Shown one piece after another: positions 9,401 through 16,557 of a DNA stretch of 64,000 nucleotides; the first letter of the stretch is position 1; the number at the start of each line of letters is the position of its first letter. Location: the NCBI GenBank assembly GCA_910588005.1, contig CAJUQM010000002.1, positions 33,490 to 97,489 of the forward strand. The letters run 5' to 3'. The translations under genes and the position numbers were made by a program. Source of the stretch: an uncultured Oscillibacter sp. (lineage in GTDB: Bacteria > Bacillota > Clostridia > Oscillospirales > Oscillospiraceae). The notes below the pieces were generated by a model. It made no database searches and had not been told where the DNA came from. It worked only from the letters and a program-made list of their open reading frames with translations.

Positions 9401-10563
9401 GCTTTGAGCTGCCTGCCAGCCGGTACGGCACGCTGTACTACCAGTATAATGCCTCCCGGGGGACCGGTACCGCCGTGGGGAGTTCCACGATGTACTACCG
9501 CCGGGGCGGGAGCCGCCAGCTGGACGATGTCTCCTTCGCGGCGGCCAACACCAACGGCACGGCGACCTTCCGGTACGATGCCAGAAGCACCGGCGGAGAG
9601 CGGTTCAGCGGCACCGTGGAGATTGTCATCGGCAGCACCGGCGGGGACAGCGGCTTTTCCAGCGGGACCCGATATATCGGCAGCTCCGCTCCCGTGGCCC
9701 TGCGGTCGGTAGATTTCCAGTCCGCCTGCCAGTCGGCGGTGGGAGGCACACTGTCCCACATCCGCTTTACCAGCCTGCCCAATGCCAGCGCGGGGCGGCT
9801 GTACATGAACTACGCATCTCCCAGCCGTCCGGGCGCTCCGGCCACCACCACCGCTAATTACACCGCAGGCGGGGGCCTTTTCATCGGGCAGCTGTCCTTT
9901 GTGCCCAAGGCGGGCTATCAGGGACAAGTGAATATCCCTTACACCGGATATAATACCCAGGGCGGCAGTTTCAGCGGCAATGTGACCATCGACCTCTATA
10001 CCAGCTACTGCGCTACGCCCTTCTATGATGTGGACAGCGGCTGGGATTGGGCAAAACCCTCTGTGGAGTTCCTCCGCTACGCCGGAATCTCCAACGGATA
10101 CAGCGACAATTCCTTCCGGCCGTCCCGGTCCATCAGCCGGGGTGAGTTTACGCTGATGGTGTGCCGTGCTTTCGGTTTTGATACCAGCGCCAAGGTTTCC
10201 AGCTTCCCGGATGTTCCGGCCAGCAGTCCCTATGCCGGAGCGGTGGCCGTCGCCAAGAGCAAGGGAATTGTGGAGGGCAGCGGCGGACGGTTTAACCCCA
10301 ACAGCCCCATTACCCGCCAGAGCGCCATGACGATGATCTGCCGGGCCATGCGGGCTGCCGGAGAGCGGGTTCCCGCCACTACTGCCTCGGCCCTTAACGC
10401 GTATGCGGACCAGGCACAGGTCTCGTCCTATGCCCGGGAGTCTGTGGCCGCTCTCATTCAGCTGGGGGTGGTACAGGGCAGCAGTGATCTGCGGATCAAT
10501 CCCCGCAGATCCATCAGCCGGGCAGAGATGGCCGTTATATTACACCGTGTGCTGACGCTTTGA
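6439..10563 (+). CDS. Giant SLH surface protein with Big_2 Ig-like domains and six copies of a ~117-residue module
   Basis: 1374 residues from the ATG at 6439. An in-frame GTG twelve bases upstream overlaps the AAAGGAG site, so the ATG is preferred. The order is: signal peptide (about 1-27, ending AALA-AD); about five bacterial Ig-like Big_2 domains (30-476) with the usual WSSSNPSVA / VTITAT motifs; six tandem modules (477-1191) that I do not recognise; three C-terminal SLH domains (1192-1374; ISRGEFTLMVCRAFGF, ITRQSAMTMICRAM, ISRAEMAVILHRVL). SLH at the C terminus here, but at the N terminus of the preceding protein, means the two are not simple duplicates. The likely role is adhesin or outer-layer protein on the cell wall. 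The gene lies between two PilZ genes. Confidence 0.88.
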   Translation: MKYPFFRRTGALLLALALLVSLAPAALAADSFSFDSDQKTMNVGVTESITARLTLDPPPQDYNFTVTWVSDNTSVVTVESTTTNATAASVGNRITAVGKGTATITATCAEYPGLIASCAVTVESKVKSIELTDTAGKDVTGGLTMRSDGMIHLIATARPEDADNRQINWRSSDERIATVTPATTASGEQVTVRGVSGGTVTITATAADGSRVSNGCTIEVQGSQHIEVREIVVTPSRMNMIAGEVSSPLAATVIMTDGSEGHDVTWRSSNEKVATVDESGVVTAVGAGTADIIAASTSDPTKTEACTVTVAAAEIPITGLFMNPTSLVMEMRKSQRLEVGITPSNASNQTLEWTSSDEKVATVASDGTVTPQSPGKVTITAKSTDGSGKEAFCEIEVSGITLSPTSAQLVVNESLSMEFPTFGNAKGAISWSSSNPSVASASNGKITGHYPGKATITATVYNTGYKASCEVTVVEDVAEAINRSLRAGEKLDFSGLVSELNSRSISKSNAPLDYVDNLRVSTAQGVLYYRYGSPDTPNHGVGGVDRLYATAPSGSGKMALEDVSFVPNGGFSGTAVIEYTGHNTNEISFHGTIRVEVESTGDVTYSTAMNRSITLSSKEFKDICKLKTGRNASYVTFSQPGSGKGTLYYNYSPEQYSPKVDGTTKYYISSNPLLEKVTFVPEENYTGTISVPYRCTDTTGSSYSGTMTINIYSADGGGSGGVEYTTGINQRLTLNAADFNSACQDANGRTLSYIYFDSLPPASQGILYYSYTSSSSNRVDTSTRYNRSNTGSRISNITFVPASNFSGTVTIPYTGYDTTGHSYKDDLVIHVSDQAGTVSYTTDVGEAVTFRAEDFNEACQRANNSSLNYITFTLPASSVGTLYRNYRNSSNTGSRVSSSQRFSRGGNPSVSDVTFVPNRRYEGTASIPFGGYDAAGNRFEGTVSITVGQATGRVVSYSIASGGVVRFNASDFNAVCRSATGDDLSYVSFELPASRYGTLYYQYNASRGTGTAVGSSTMYYRRGGSRQLDDVSFAAANTNGTATFRYDARSTGGERFSGTVEIVIGSTGGDSGFSSGTRYIGSSAPVALRSVDFQSACQSAVGGTLSHIRFTSLPNASAGRLYMNYASPSRPGAPATTTANYTAGGGLFIGQLSFVPKAGYQGQVNIPYTGYNTQGGSFSGNVTIDLYTSYCATPFYDVDSGWDWAKPSVEFLRYAGISNGYSDNSFRPSRSISRGEFTLMVCRAFGFDTSAKVSSFPDVPASSPYAGAVAVAKSKGIVEGSGGRFNPNSPITRQSAMTMICRAMRAAGERVPATTASALNAYADQAQVSSYARESVAALIQLGVVQGSSDLRINPRRSISRAEMAVILHRVLTL
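7867..10011 (+). repeat. Six tandem coding repeats of ~114-124 codons inside the SLH/Big_2 protein
   Basis: Units begin near 7867, 8239, 8602, 8944, 9292 and 9643. Each has the order: F/V..AC or equivalent, L.YI.F, a G.LYYNY-type motif, a Ser/Tyr linker, VTFVP, F.GT..IPYTGY.T, and a closing SGT..I.V strand pattern. DNA identity between units is low, so this is an old duplication kept at protein level and not a recent slippage repeat. Confidence 0.85.
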
Positions 10564-10585
10564 GTGGCGGAAGGAGAGAAGACCG

Positions 10586-11293
10586 ATGAAATTTTTCAAA
10601 GGGATTCTGAAAGCGGCACCGGAAAAACAGAGGCGGCCGCCGGACCCCGTGGATTCCCAGGAGATGCCAGAACTCTATTCCGGGATGAAGGTGGAGGTTT
10701 TGACCATGGAAAACCACCTCATTTTTGTGGGTAGGCTGGGACTCTTGGGCGGCGGTATTTTAGAGCTGCGGAGAGATACGGAGGACCCGCTGCCCCAGGC
10801 GCTGTACAACAGCAAGGTCAAGCTGCGTGGATTTCAGCGGAACTCCCAGGCCTTTTCCATGAACGGGACGGTGGGCAAGAGTTCCCGGGATTTTTGGCAG
10901 ATCGAAAATTTGGAGATCCTCCAGAGCCAGGAGCACCGGAATTTCTTCCGTCAAAACACCGATATGGACGCCCGGGTGATGCCCAGCGGCCGGTACAGAG
11001 GTCTGGGCCGGGAGCAGGCGGAGTGCAGGGTGCTGGATGTCAGCGCCGGCGGCGCTCGGGTTTTGACCAAGAATGTGTACCAGGAGGGGGACTTTTTCCA
11101 GCTGGAGGCGGCGCTTTTGCCAAACGAACGGCCCTTCTCCATCACCTGCCAGGTGCTGCGCGTTACGCCGAAGAAGGGCTTTCGGTATGAGTATGGCTGC
11201 AGGTTTGAGGCCTTGGATGAAAAAGAGCGGCAGCGGCTGCTGCGGGCGATTTTTACGATCCAGCGCAAGATGCTCCAGGCCCAGCGGGACTAA
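10586..11293 (+). CDS. PilZ domain protein (second copy in the surface locus)
   Basis: 235 residues. The PilZ motifs are intact: RNFFR at residues 118-122 and DVSAGG at 151-156, followed by the usual beta-barrel and a C-terminal helix (ERQRLLRAIFTIQRKML). The N-terminal domain (about 30-110) is a small beta-rich region resembling the YcgR N-domain. There is no membrane segment, so it is a cytoplasmic c-di-GMP receptor candidate. It begins 22 bases after the SLH gene with GGAGAG upstream and is the last gene before a strong terminator, so it belongs to the same transcription unit as the surface proteins. It is not a copy of the first PilZ gene outside the core motifs. Confidence 0.85.
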   Translation: MKFFKGILKAAPEKQRRPPDPVDSQEMPELYSGMKVEVLTMENHLIFVGRLGLLGGGILELRRDTEDPLPQALYNSKVKLRGFQRNSQAFSMNGTVGKSSRDFWQIENLEILQSQEHRNFFRQNTDMDARVMPSGRYRGLGREQAECRVLDVSAGGARVLTKNVYQEGDFFQLEAALLPNERPFSITCQVLRVTPKKGFRYEYGCRFEALDEKERQRLLRAIFTIQRKMLQAQRD

Positions 11294-11323
11294 AGACATG
11301 GCGGAATTTTAATACGAGTGCGA

Positions 11324-11358
11324 AAACAGTGGGACGAGAGATTCGTCCCACTGTTTTT
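11324..11358 (+). terminator. Intrinsic terminator closing the PilZ/SLH unit
   Basis: AAACAGTGGGACGA (11324-11337) pairs perfectly with TCGTCCCACTGTTT (11343-11356) around a GAGAT loop, with further Ts after the stem. It separates the surface locus from the arginine genes. Confidence 0.93.
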
Positions 11359-11497
11359 GTCTTTGTAAATTTGGAAATCCGGCGCATGAAAATAAAAATT
11401 TTAGAGAACCTAAAGCAGAGTAATCCATGATTGTCTTGCGGAGGAAGTGGAGATCTAGCTTTGCTTCTCCGGGACTTTTAAAAAGGAGTGACCCATT

Positions 11498-12721
11498 TTG
11501 GAGACTGGAATCCATAATACGTCTGAGATCGGCCGGCTGAGAAAGGTCCTGCTGCATCGCCCCGGCGGAGAGCTGGAGAATTTAATGCCGGAGTACTTGG
11601 AGCGGCTGCTGTTTGACGACATCCCCTATCTGCGGGAGGCCCAAAAAGAGCACGACGCCTTTGCCGAGTGTCTTCGCCAGCAGGGAGTGGAGGTGGTATA
11701 CCTCACGGATCTGGTGGTGAACTCCATCACCAGCAGCGAGGTGCGCAAGGACTTTATCCGGCAGTTTTTGGATGAGGCGGAGGTTCGGGACCCGCGGATG
11801 CGGGAGTGTCTGGAGGAGTTCCTGGGAAAAATGCAGGACCGGGAGATGGTTTCCACCATGATGGCCGGCGTCCGCAAGAGCCAGCTGCGCCAGGGAAGCG
11901 GACGCCTGGGGGACTTTCTCCCGGCGGAGGGAGATGACTATCCCTTTGCCGTGGACCCAATGCCGAACCTCTATTTCACCCGGGACCCCTTTGCCACCAT
12001 CGGCACCGGCGTATCCATCCACAAGATGCACACCGCCACCCGCAACCGGGAGACATTGTTTGGAAAACTGATTTTTGAACACAATCCGGAGTATATGCAC
12101 GCCCCGCGCTGGTATGACCGGGGAGAGGTGTCCTCCCTGGAGGGAGGTGACATCTTGGTGCTGTCTCCCCAGGTGCTGGCGGTGGGAATCTCCCAGCGTA
12201 CCCGTGAGAACTCCATTGACACCTTGGCGGAGGCGGTGCTGACCCGCAGCAAAACCTTTAAGAAAATTCTGGCTTTCAATATTCCCAAGACCCGTTCTTT
12301 CATGCATCTGGACACTGTGTTTACCATGGTAGACCGGGACAAATTTACCGTCCACCCCAACATTTTGTCCAGCATCACCGTATTTGTTATGGAGCTGGAC
12401 GAGAGCCGCAAGATGTCCATCCGCCAGGAGGAGGGACGGCTGGAGGATATTCTGAAAGAGCATCTGGAGCTGGACCGTGTGACGCTGATCCCCTGTGGAA
12501 GGGGCAGCGAGATCGACGCCGCACGGGAGCAGTGGAACGACGGCAGCAACACCCTGGCCATCGGCCCCGGCGAGGTGGTGGTGTACTCCCGGAACTACGT
12601 GACCAACCGCTCTTTAGAGGAGGCTGGAATTAAGATCCACACCATCCCCAGCGCGGAGCTGAGCCGCGGCCGGGGCGGTCCCCGCTGCATGTCCATGCCG
12701 CTGTGGAGGGAGGACCCCTGA
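11498..12721 (+). CDS. arcA: Arginine deiminase
   Basis: 407 residues, the usual family length. It hydrolyses L-arginine to citrulline and ammonia, the first step of the fermentative arginine deiminase pathway in the cytoplasm. Visible family motifs are the substrate-binding FTRDP near residue 165, the EGGDIL segment, HLDTVF, and the catalytic cysteine in GGPRCMSMP (Cys397). The start is a TTG with AAAAGGAG at 11480-11487 placed ideally upstream; no ATG fits as well. A 140-base AT-rich leader lies between the preceding terminator and the gene and probably holds its promoter. Ornithine carbamoyltransferase follows after a 248-base spacer. Confidence 0.96.
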   Translation: METGIHNTSEIGRLRKVLLHRPGGELENLMPEYLERLLFDDIPYLREAQKEHDAFAECLRQQGVEVVYLTDLVVNSITSSEVRKDFIRQFLDEAEVRDPRMRECLEEFLGKMQDREMVSTMMAGVRKSQLRQGSGRLGDFLPAEGDDYPFAVDPMPNLYFTRDPFATIGTGVSIHKMHTATRNRETLFGKLIFEHNPEYMHAPRWYDRGEVSSLEGGDILVLSPQVLAVGISQRTRENSIDTLAEAVLTRSKTFKKILAFNIPKTRSFMHLDTVFTMVDRDKFTVHPNILSSITVFVMELDESRKMSIRQEEGRLEDILKEHLELDRVTLIPCGRGSEIDAAREQWNDGSNTLAIGPGEVVVYSRNYVTNRSLEEAGIKIHTIPSAELSRGRGGPRCMSMPLWREDP

Positions 12722-12969
12722 AAGAGAATATTGGCAGTAAGGCCGCAATTTGCCGCGTTCAACCGGCGGCATAGGCACGCTGCCTGCGGAGCGCACATTC
12801 ACCGCAAGGTGAAATCACACAAGCCGGGGCGTTCTCAGCGGCTCCAGCGGAGACCACCTGTGAAAAAACCTCTGATGCGCTTTGGATTTGCCGGCGGTGG
12901 ACGCATCCGTGAGGCGTTCGCCTTATCATCCCATTACCAATCATAGAAGAACAAAGGAGATCGTTTATT
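12722..12969 (+). other. Spacer between arcA and arcB with small hairpins
   Basis: No gene is recognised here. Two compact hairpins can be read: AGGCA-CGC-TGCCT near 12774-12786, and TTCACC-GCAA-GGTGAA near 12799-12814, the latter with a GNRA tetraloop. GATGCG near 12870 can pair with CGCATC near 12901. There is no U-tract terminator. The AAAGGAG for arcB sits at the end. It may be a structured leader or a processing region. Confidence 0.45.
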
Positions 12970-13968
12970 ATGGCAGTGAATTTAAAAGGCAGAAGCTTTC
13001 TGACGTTACAGGATTTTACCCCGGCGGAGATCCGCTATCTTCTGGACCTAGGTCACGACCTAAAGGCCAAGCGCAGGGCCGGGATCTGCGATCCGGCCCT
13101 GAAAGGCAAGCACATTGTGCTGCTCTTTGAAAAGACCTCCACCCGCACAAGGTGCTCTTTTGAGGTGGCGGCCACTCAGGAGGGCGCCCACGTCACCTAT
13201 CTGGACGCAGGCAGCTCCCAGATGGGAAAGAAGGAGTCTTTGGAGGACTCCGCCAAGGTGCTGGGCCGGTTCTTTGACGGAATTGAATACCGGGGCTATG
13301 CTCAGAAAAATGTGGAGGAACTGGCGAAATACGCCGGGGTTCCCGTTTGGAACGGCCTTACCGACGCCGACCACCCCACCCAGATCCTGGCAGACATGAT
13401 GACCATTGAAGAGCACTGCCACAAGCCCCTGAATCAGATCAAAATTGTATTCCCCGGCGATGTGCGCAACAACATGTGCTATGCCTGGATGATTGGCGCC
13501 GCAAAGATGGGGATGCACTTTGTGGGCATCGGTCCGGAGAAGCTGGCCAAGGAGATGGACCAGGAGGTGGTCAAGACCACCTTCGCTACCGCCCGGGAGA
13601 ACGGCGCCCTGCTGGAGATCACCGACAATATGAACGACGTAAAAGACGCCGACGTGATCTATGGCGACATCTGGGCTTCCATGGGCGAGGAGGCGCTGAT
13701 TCCCGAGCGGGCGGAGCTGCTCTCTCCCTTCCGGGTGACGGAGGAAACCATGAAGGCCACCGGCAACCCCAACGTGCTCTATATGCACTGCCTGCCCTCC
13801 TTCCACGATTTTGAGACAAAGCTGGCCAAGGAGTGGAAGGATAAGGGCGTGGACATCCGGGAAGTTACCGACGAGGTGTTCCGGGGCCGCCACAGTGTGG
13901 TCTTTGACGAGGCGGAAAACCGGATGCACTCCATCAAGGCGGTGCTGGTGGCCACGATCGGCAAATAA
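12970..13968 (+). CDS. arcB: Ornithine carbamoyltransferase (catabolic context)
   Basis: 332 residues. It interconverts citrulline plus phosphate with ornithine plus carbamoyl phosphate. The carbamoyl-phosphate loop STRTR is at residues 57-61, HPTQ lies near residue 136, and DIWASMGEE and HCLPSFHD provide the ornithine site (most relatives have HCLPAFHD). The family has the same sequence pattern in biosynthesis (argF) and catabolism (arcB); its place between arginine deiminase and a carrier argues for catabolism. Carbamate kinase, which would complete ATP formation, is not in this window. The stop is 16 bases before the next start. Confidence 0.94.
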   Translation: MAVNLKGRSFLTLQDFTPAEIRYLLDLGHDLKAKRRAGICDPALKGKHIVLLFEKTSTRTRCSFEVAATQEGAHVTYLDAGSSQMGKKESLEDSAKVLGRFFDGIEYRGYAQKNVEELAKYAGVPVWNGLTDADHPTQILADMMTIEEHCHKPLNQIKIVFPGDVRNNMCYAWMIGAAKMGMHFVGIGPEKLAKEMDQEVVKTTFATARENGALLEITDNMNDVKDADVIYGDIWASMGEEALIPERAELLSPFRVTEETMKATGNPNVLYMHCLPSFHDFETKLAKEWKDKGVDIREVTDEVFRGRHSVVFDEAENRMHSIKAVLVATIGK

Positions 13969-13984
13969 GAGGAGGCGCTCTTTT

Positions 13985-15376
13985 TTGGAGAAACCCAAAT
14001 TTCGGATGCCCACAGCCTATACCATTCTCTTTCTTCTCATTATTCTGGTGGCCGCCGCCACGTGGCTGATTCCCTCCGGCGCCTATGAATATGTGGACGA
14101 GGTGCCCGTGGCAGGCAGCTACCATCTCACCGATTCAACGCCCCAGGGCGCGGGCGCGGTGCTGAAAGCCGCCTTTAACGGCTTTTACGATGCCGTGGAC
14201 GTGTGCGTTTTCATCTTGATGGTAGGCGGTTTTCTAGGTGTGGTGATGAAGACCGGAGCGGTAGACGCCGGCGTCGCCCGGATTATCCAGCGGCTGGGCG
14301 GCCGGGAAAAGTGGCTGATTCCCATCCTGATGCTGCTCTTTGGCCTGGGGGGCACCACCTACGGTATGTGGGAGGAGACCATGGCCTTTTATCCGCTGCT
14401 GATCCCCGTGTTTCTGGCGGCGGGCTACGACGCCGTGGTGGGCATCTCCGTGATTTTACTGGGCGCGGGGGCGGGGGTAATCGCCTCCACAGTCAATCCC
14501 TTTGCCACCGGCATTGCCGCAGGCTTTGCCGGCGTATCCCTGGGGGAGGGCATTTTGCTGCGGGTCCTCCAGTGGATTGTGTTTGAGGGGGCGGCTATTT
14601 GGTTTGTCATGGCCTACGCCGCCAGGGTGAAAAAAAATCCATCCCGGTCCGTAGTGGGCGTCGGCGCGGGTAAGATCCAGGTGAGCATGGAGGAACCACA
14701 GCCGGAGTTTACCCCCAAGCGCAAGGCTATCATGACGCTCTTTACACTGGTCTTTCTGGTTATGATCTACGGCGTCATTCCCTTTGACGAGATGGGCCTG
14801 CCGCTTCCGGCTTTGGGCTGGTGGTTCCCGGAGCTGAGCGCTCTGTTTTTGCTGGGGGGCGTGATCATCGGCCTAATCGACGGACAGCGGGAGGACGAGG
14901 TGGCGGAGACCTTTGTGGCCGGCTGCGCGGACCTGCTGGGCGTGGCCTTCATCATTGGAATCAGCCGCGGCATTACTGTGCTGATGAACGACGGCGGGAT
15001 CACGGATACCGTTCTTCACTGGGGCGAGGTAGCGCTCTCCGGCACAGGGGCGGTCAGCTTTGTGCTGCTGGTATATCTGATCTACCTGCCGCTGACAGTG
15101 CTGATTCCCTCTTCCTCGGGACTTGCCACACTGTCGGTACCCATCATGGCCCCTCTGGGGGAATTCGCCGGAGTGGGCGGAGATCTGGTGGTGACGGCCT
15201 TTCAGTCTGCATCAGGTCTTGTGAACATCATCACACCCACGGCGGCGGTGGTGATGGGGGCGTTGGCCCTGGGGCACGTCCCCTATGACCGCTGGGTAAA
15301 ATACGTGTGGAAGCTGGTCCTATACTTCCTGGTGCTGACCATGGTGTTTCTGGTGGCTGGCGTCTGGATGGGATAG
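13985..15376 (+). CDS. YfcC-family membrane carrier, putative arginine/ornithine or basic amino acid transporter
   Basis: 463 residues with about 12 hydrophobic segments. It belongs to the YfcC/DcuC-like ion transporter superfamily (COG1288-type): GLGGTTYGMWEETMAFYPLLIP, the ASTVNPFATG re-entrant segment, a second half with LIPSSSGLATLSVPIMAPL, and NIITPTAAVVMGAL. Such carriers often sit beside arginine deiminase genes and are thought to exchange arginine with ornithine; that substrate is inferred from context only. The start is taken as TTG at 13985 with AGAGGAGG at 13969-13975; an ATG at 14006 is the alternative. It probably shares a transcript with arcB. Confidence 0.82.
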   Translation: MEKPKFRMPTAYTILFLLIILVAAATWLIPSGAYEYVDEVPVAGSYHLTDSTPQGAGAVLKAAFNGFYDAVDVCVFILMVGGFLGVVMKTGAVDAGVARIIQRLGGREKWLIPILMLLFGLGGTTYGMWEETMAFYPLLIPVFLAAGYDAVVGISVILLGAGAGVIASTVNPFATGIAAGFAGVSLGEGILLRVLQWIVFEGAAIWFVMAYAARVKKNPSRSVVGVGAGKIQVSMEEPQPEFTPKRKAIMTLFTLVFLVMIYGVIPFDEMGLPLPALGWWFPELSALFLLGGVIIGLIDGQREDEVAETFVAGCADLLGVAFIIGISRGITVLMNDGGITDTVLHWGEVALSGTGAVSFVLLVYLIYLPLTVLIPSSSGLATLSVPIMAPLGEFAGVGGDLVVTAFQSASGLVNIITPTAAVVMGALALGHVPYDRWVKYVWKLVLYFLVLTMVFLVAGVWMG

Positions 15377-15381
15377 AAAAA

Positions 15382-15411
15382 GGAAGGCGGACGCCGCGGC
15401 GTCCGCCTTCC
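15382..15411 (+). terminator. Perfect GC-rich palindrome after the YfcC gene
   Basis: GGAAGGCGGACGCC pairs with GGCGTCCGCCTTCC, 14 bp around a minimal loop. The T-tract lies on the minus-strand side (five As precede it on the plus strand), so its U-run would serve minus-strand transcripts; as a plus-strand terminator it relies on stem strength. Confidence 0.65.
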
Positions 15412-15420
15412 GGCATTCCC

Positions 15421-15588
15421 TGATAAATATTCGTTTTAATATTCACTAAGGACTGTGGGAGATGCCTGAAAAATCCACAAAAAAACCGGCGAATGTTCCA
15501 TATTTTCTGGAGAAATGGAAGAAGTGACCAAATAAATATACATAAATACTGATAAACTATTGACAGTCGGGCCAGGGAGTGATAAGGT
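15421..15588 (+). promoter_or_regulatory. AT-rich upstream region with a candidate sigma-A -35 box before the amino acid transporter
   Basis: The region is strikingly AT-rich against its surroundings. TTGACA at 15560-15565 is a perfect -35 box, but 17 bases on the hexamer is only TAAGGT, so the -10 is uncertain. Upstream there are repeated AATATTC and ATAAATA elements (15426-15446, 15531-15548) that loosely resemble ArgR/AhrC half-sites. Confidence 0.4.
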
Positions 15589-15669
15589 ATCCACAGTCAA
15601 CGGAAGAAGCCGTTTGAATATGAAAATTTCCAGACGGAAAGAAACTTGATGGAAAAGGAAGATTGTGTT

Positions 15670-16491
15670 ATGAAGAAGTATTTTGCGCTTTTGCTGGTCC
15701 TGGCCATGGTGCTGAGTCTGGCCGCCTGCGGCGGCGGTGACAAGCCCGCCTCCCCTGATACTCCCGATGATGTGGACGCCGCCGCCACGGCATTTACCAC
15801 CGTGGAAGAGGGCAAGCTCCATATGTCCACCAACGCCGAGTTCCCTCCCTACGAGATGACCACCGATGCCGGCGGCTTCGAGGGCATCGACGTGGAGGTG
15901 GCGGACGCCATCGCCAAGAAGCTGGGATTGGAACTGGTGGTGGACGACATGGGCTTTGACGCGGCTCTCACCGCTGTCCAGACCGGTCAGAGCGACATCG
16001 CCATGGCTGGCATTACCATCACGGATGAGCGGAAAGAGGTTATGGATTTCTCCGACAGCTACGCCACCGGCATCCAGGTGGTCATCGTCAAGGAGGACTC
16101 TTCCATTCAGACGGTGGATGATCTGGCGAATGCCGAGATGATCGGCACCCAGAAGGCCACCACCGGCTATATTTACTGCTCCGACACCCCGGAGAACGGC
16201 GGCTACGGCGAGGACCACGTCACCGCCTTTGACACCGGCGCCCTGGCGGTCATGGCCCTGGTCAACGGCCAGGTGGACGCCGTGGTCATCGACAACGAAC
16301 CCGCCAAGGCCTTCATGGCCCAGAACCCTGGCCTGAAGATTCTGGACACCGAGTTCGCCGTGGAGGACTACGCCATCGGTTTTGCCAAGGGCAACACCGC
16401 CCTGCTGGAGGCTGTCAACACCGCCATGGCGGAGCTGAAGGCCGACGGCACCTTCCAGGACATTGTGGATAAGTATATTACCGCCGAATAA
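15670..16491 (+). CDS. Polar amino acid ABC transporter, substrate-binding lipoprotein
   Basis: 273 residues. The signal peptide ends in the lipobox LAAC (Cys near residue 20), so the mature protein is a lipoprotein on the outer face of the membrane. The body is a family-3 solute-binding protein: NAEFPPYEM, GFEGIDVEVADAIAKKLGLEL, FDAALTAVQTGQSDIAMAGITIT and TGIQVVI are typical of basic or polar amino acid binders such as ArtP. The ATG at 15670 is chosen because AAGGAAG lies nine bases upstream. Beside arginine deiminase genes, arginine is the likely ligand, which is inference. A terminator hairpin separates it from its permease gene, which would keep this protein in excess. Confidence 0.92.
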   Translation: MKKYFALLLVLAMVLSLAACGGGDKPASPDTPDDVDAAATAFTTVEEGKLHMSTNAEFPPYEMTTDAGGFEGIDVEVADAIAKKLGLELVVDDMGFDAALTAVQTGQSDIAMAGITITDERKEVMDFSDSYATGIQVVIVKEDSSIQTVDDLANAEMIGTQKATTGYIYCSDTPENGGYGEDHVTAFDTGALAVMALVNGQVDAVVIDNEPAKAFMAQNPGLKILDTEFAVEDYAIGFAKGNTALLEAVNTAMAELKADGTFQDIVDKYITAE

Positions 16492-16500
16492 GGAGATTGA

Positions 16501-16528
16501 AAAGGGCGGCCGAAGGGCCGCCCTTTTT
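16501..16528 (+). terminator. Attenuating terminator between binding protein and permease
   Basis: AAAGGGCGGCC pairs with GGCCGCCCTTT across GAAG, and two further Ts follow (a T5 run in all). It falls 30 bases before the permease start, so it probably lets only part of transcription continue into the membrane components. Confidence 0.88.
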
Positions 16529-16557
16529 CATCATGGAGAAAGAGAGAGGAGGCCCCC

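Noticed and set aside
7867..10011. Repeats as CRISPR or tandem DNA repeat
   Set aside because: The units are coding, about 350 bases long and diverged at DNA level, so they are protein modules.
11360..11497. T-box or arginine-responsive riboswitch in the arcA leader
   Set aside because: No T-box core sequence or terminator/antiterminator pair; the leader follows the previous terminator and is only AT-rich.
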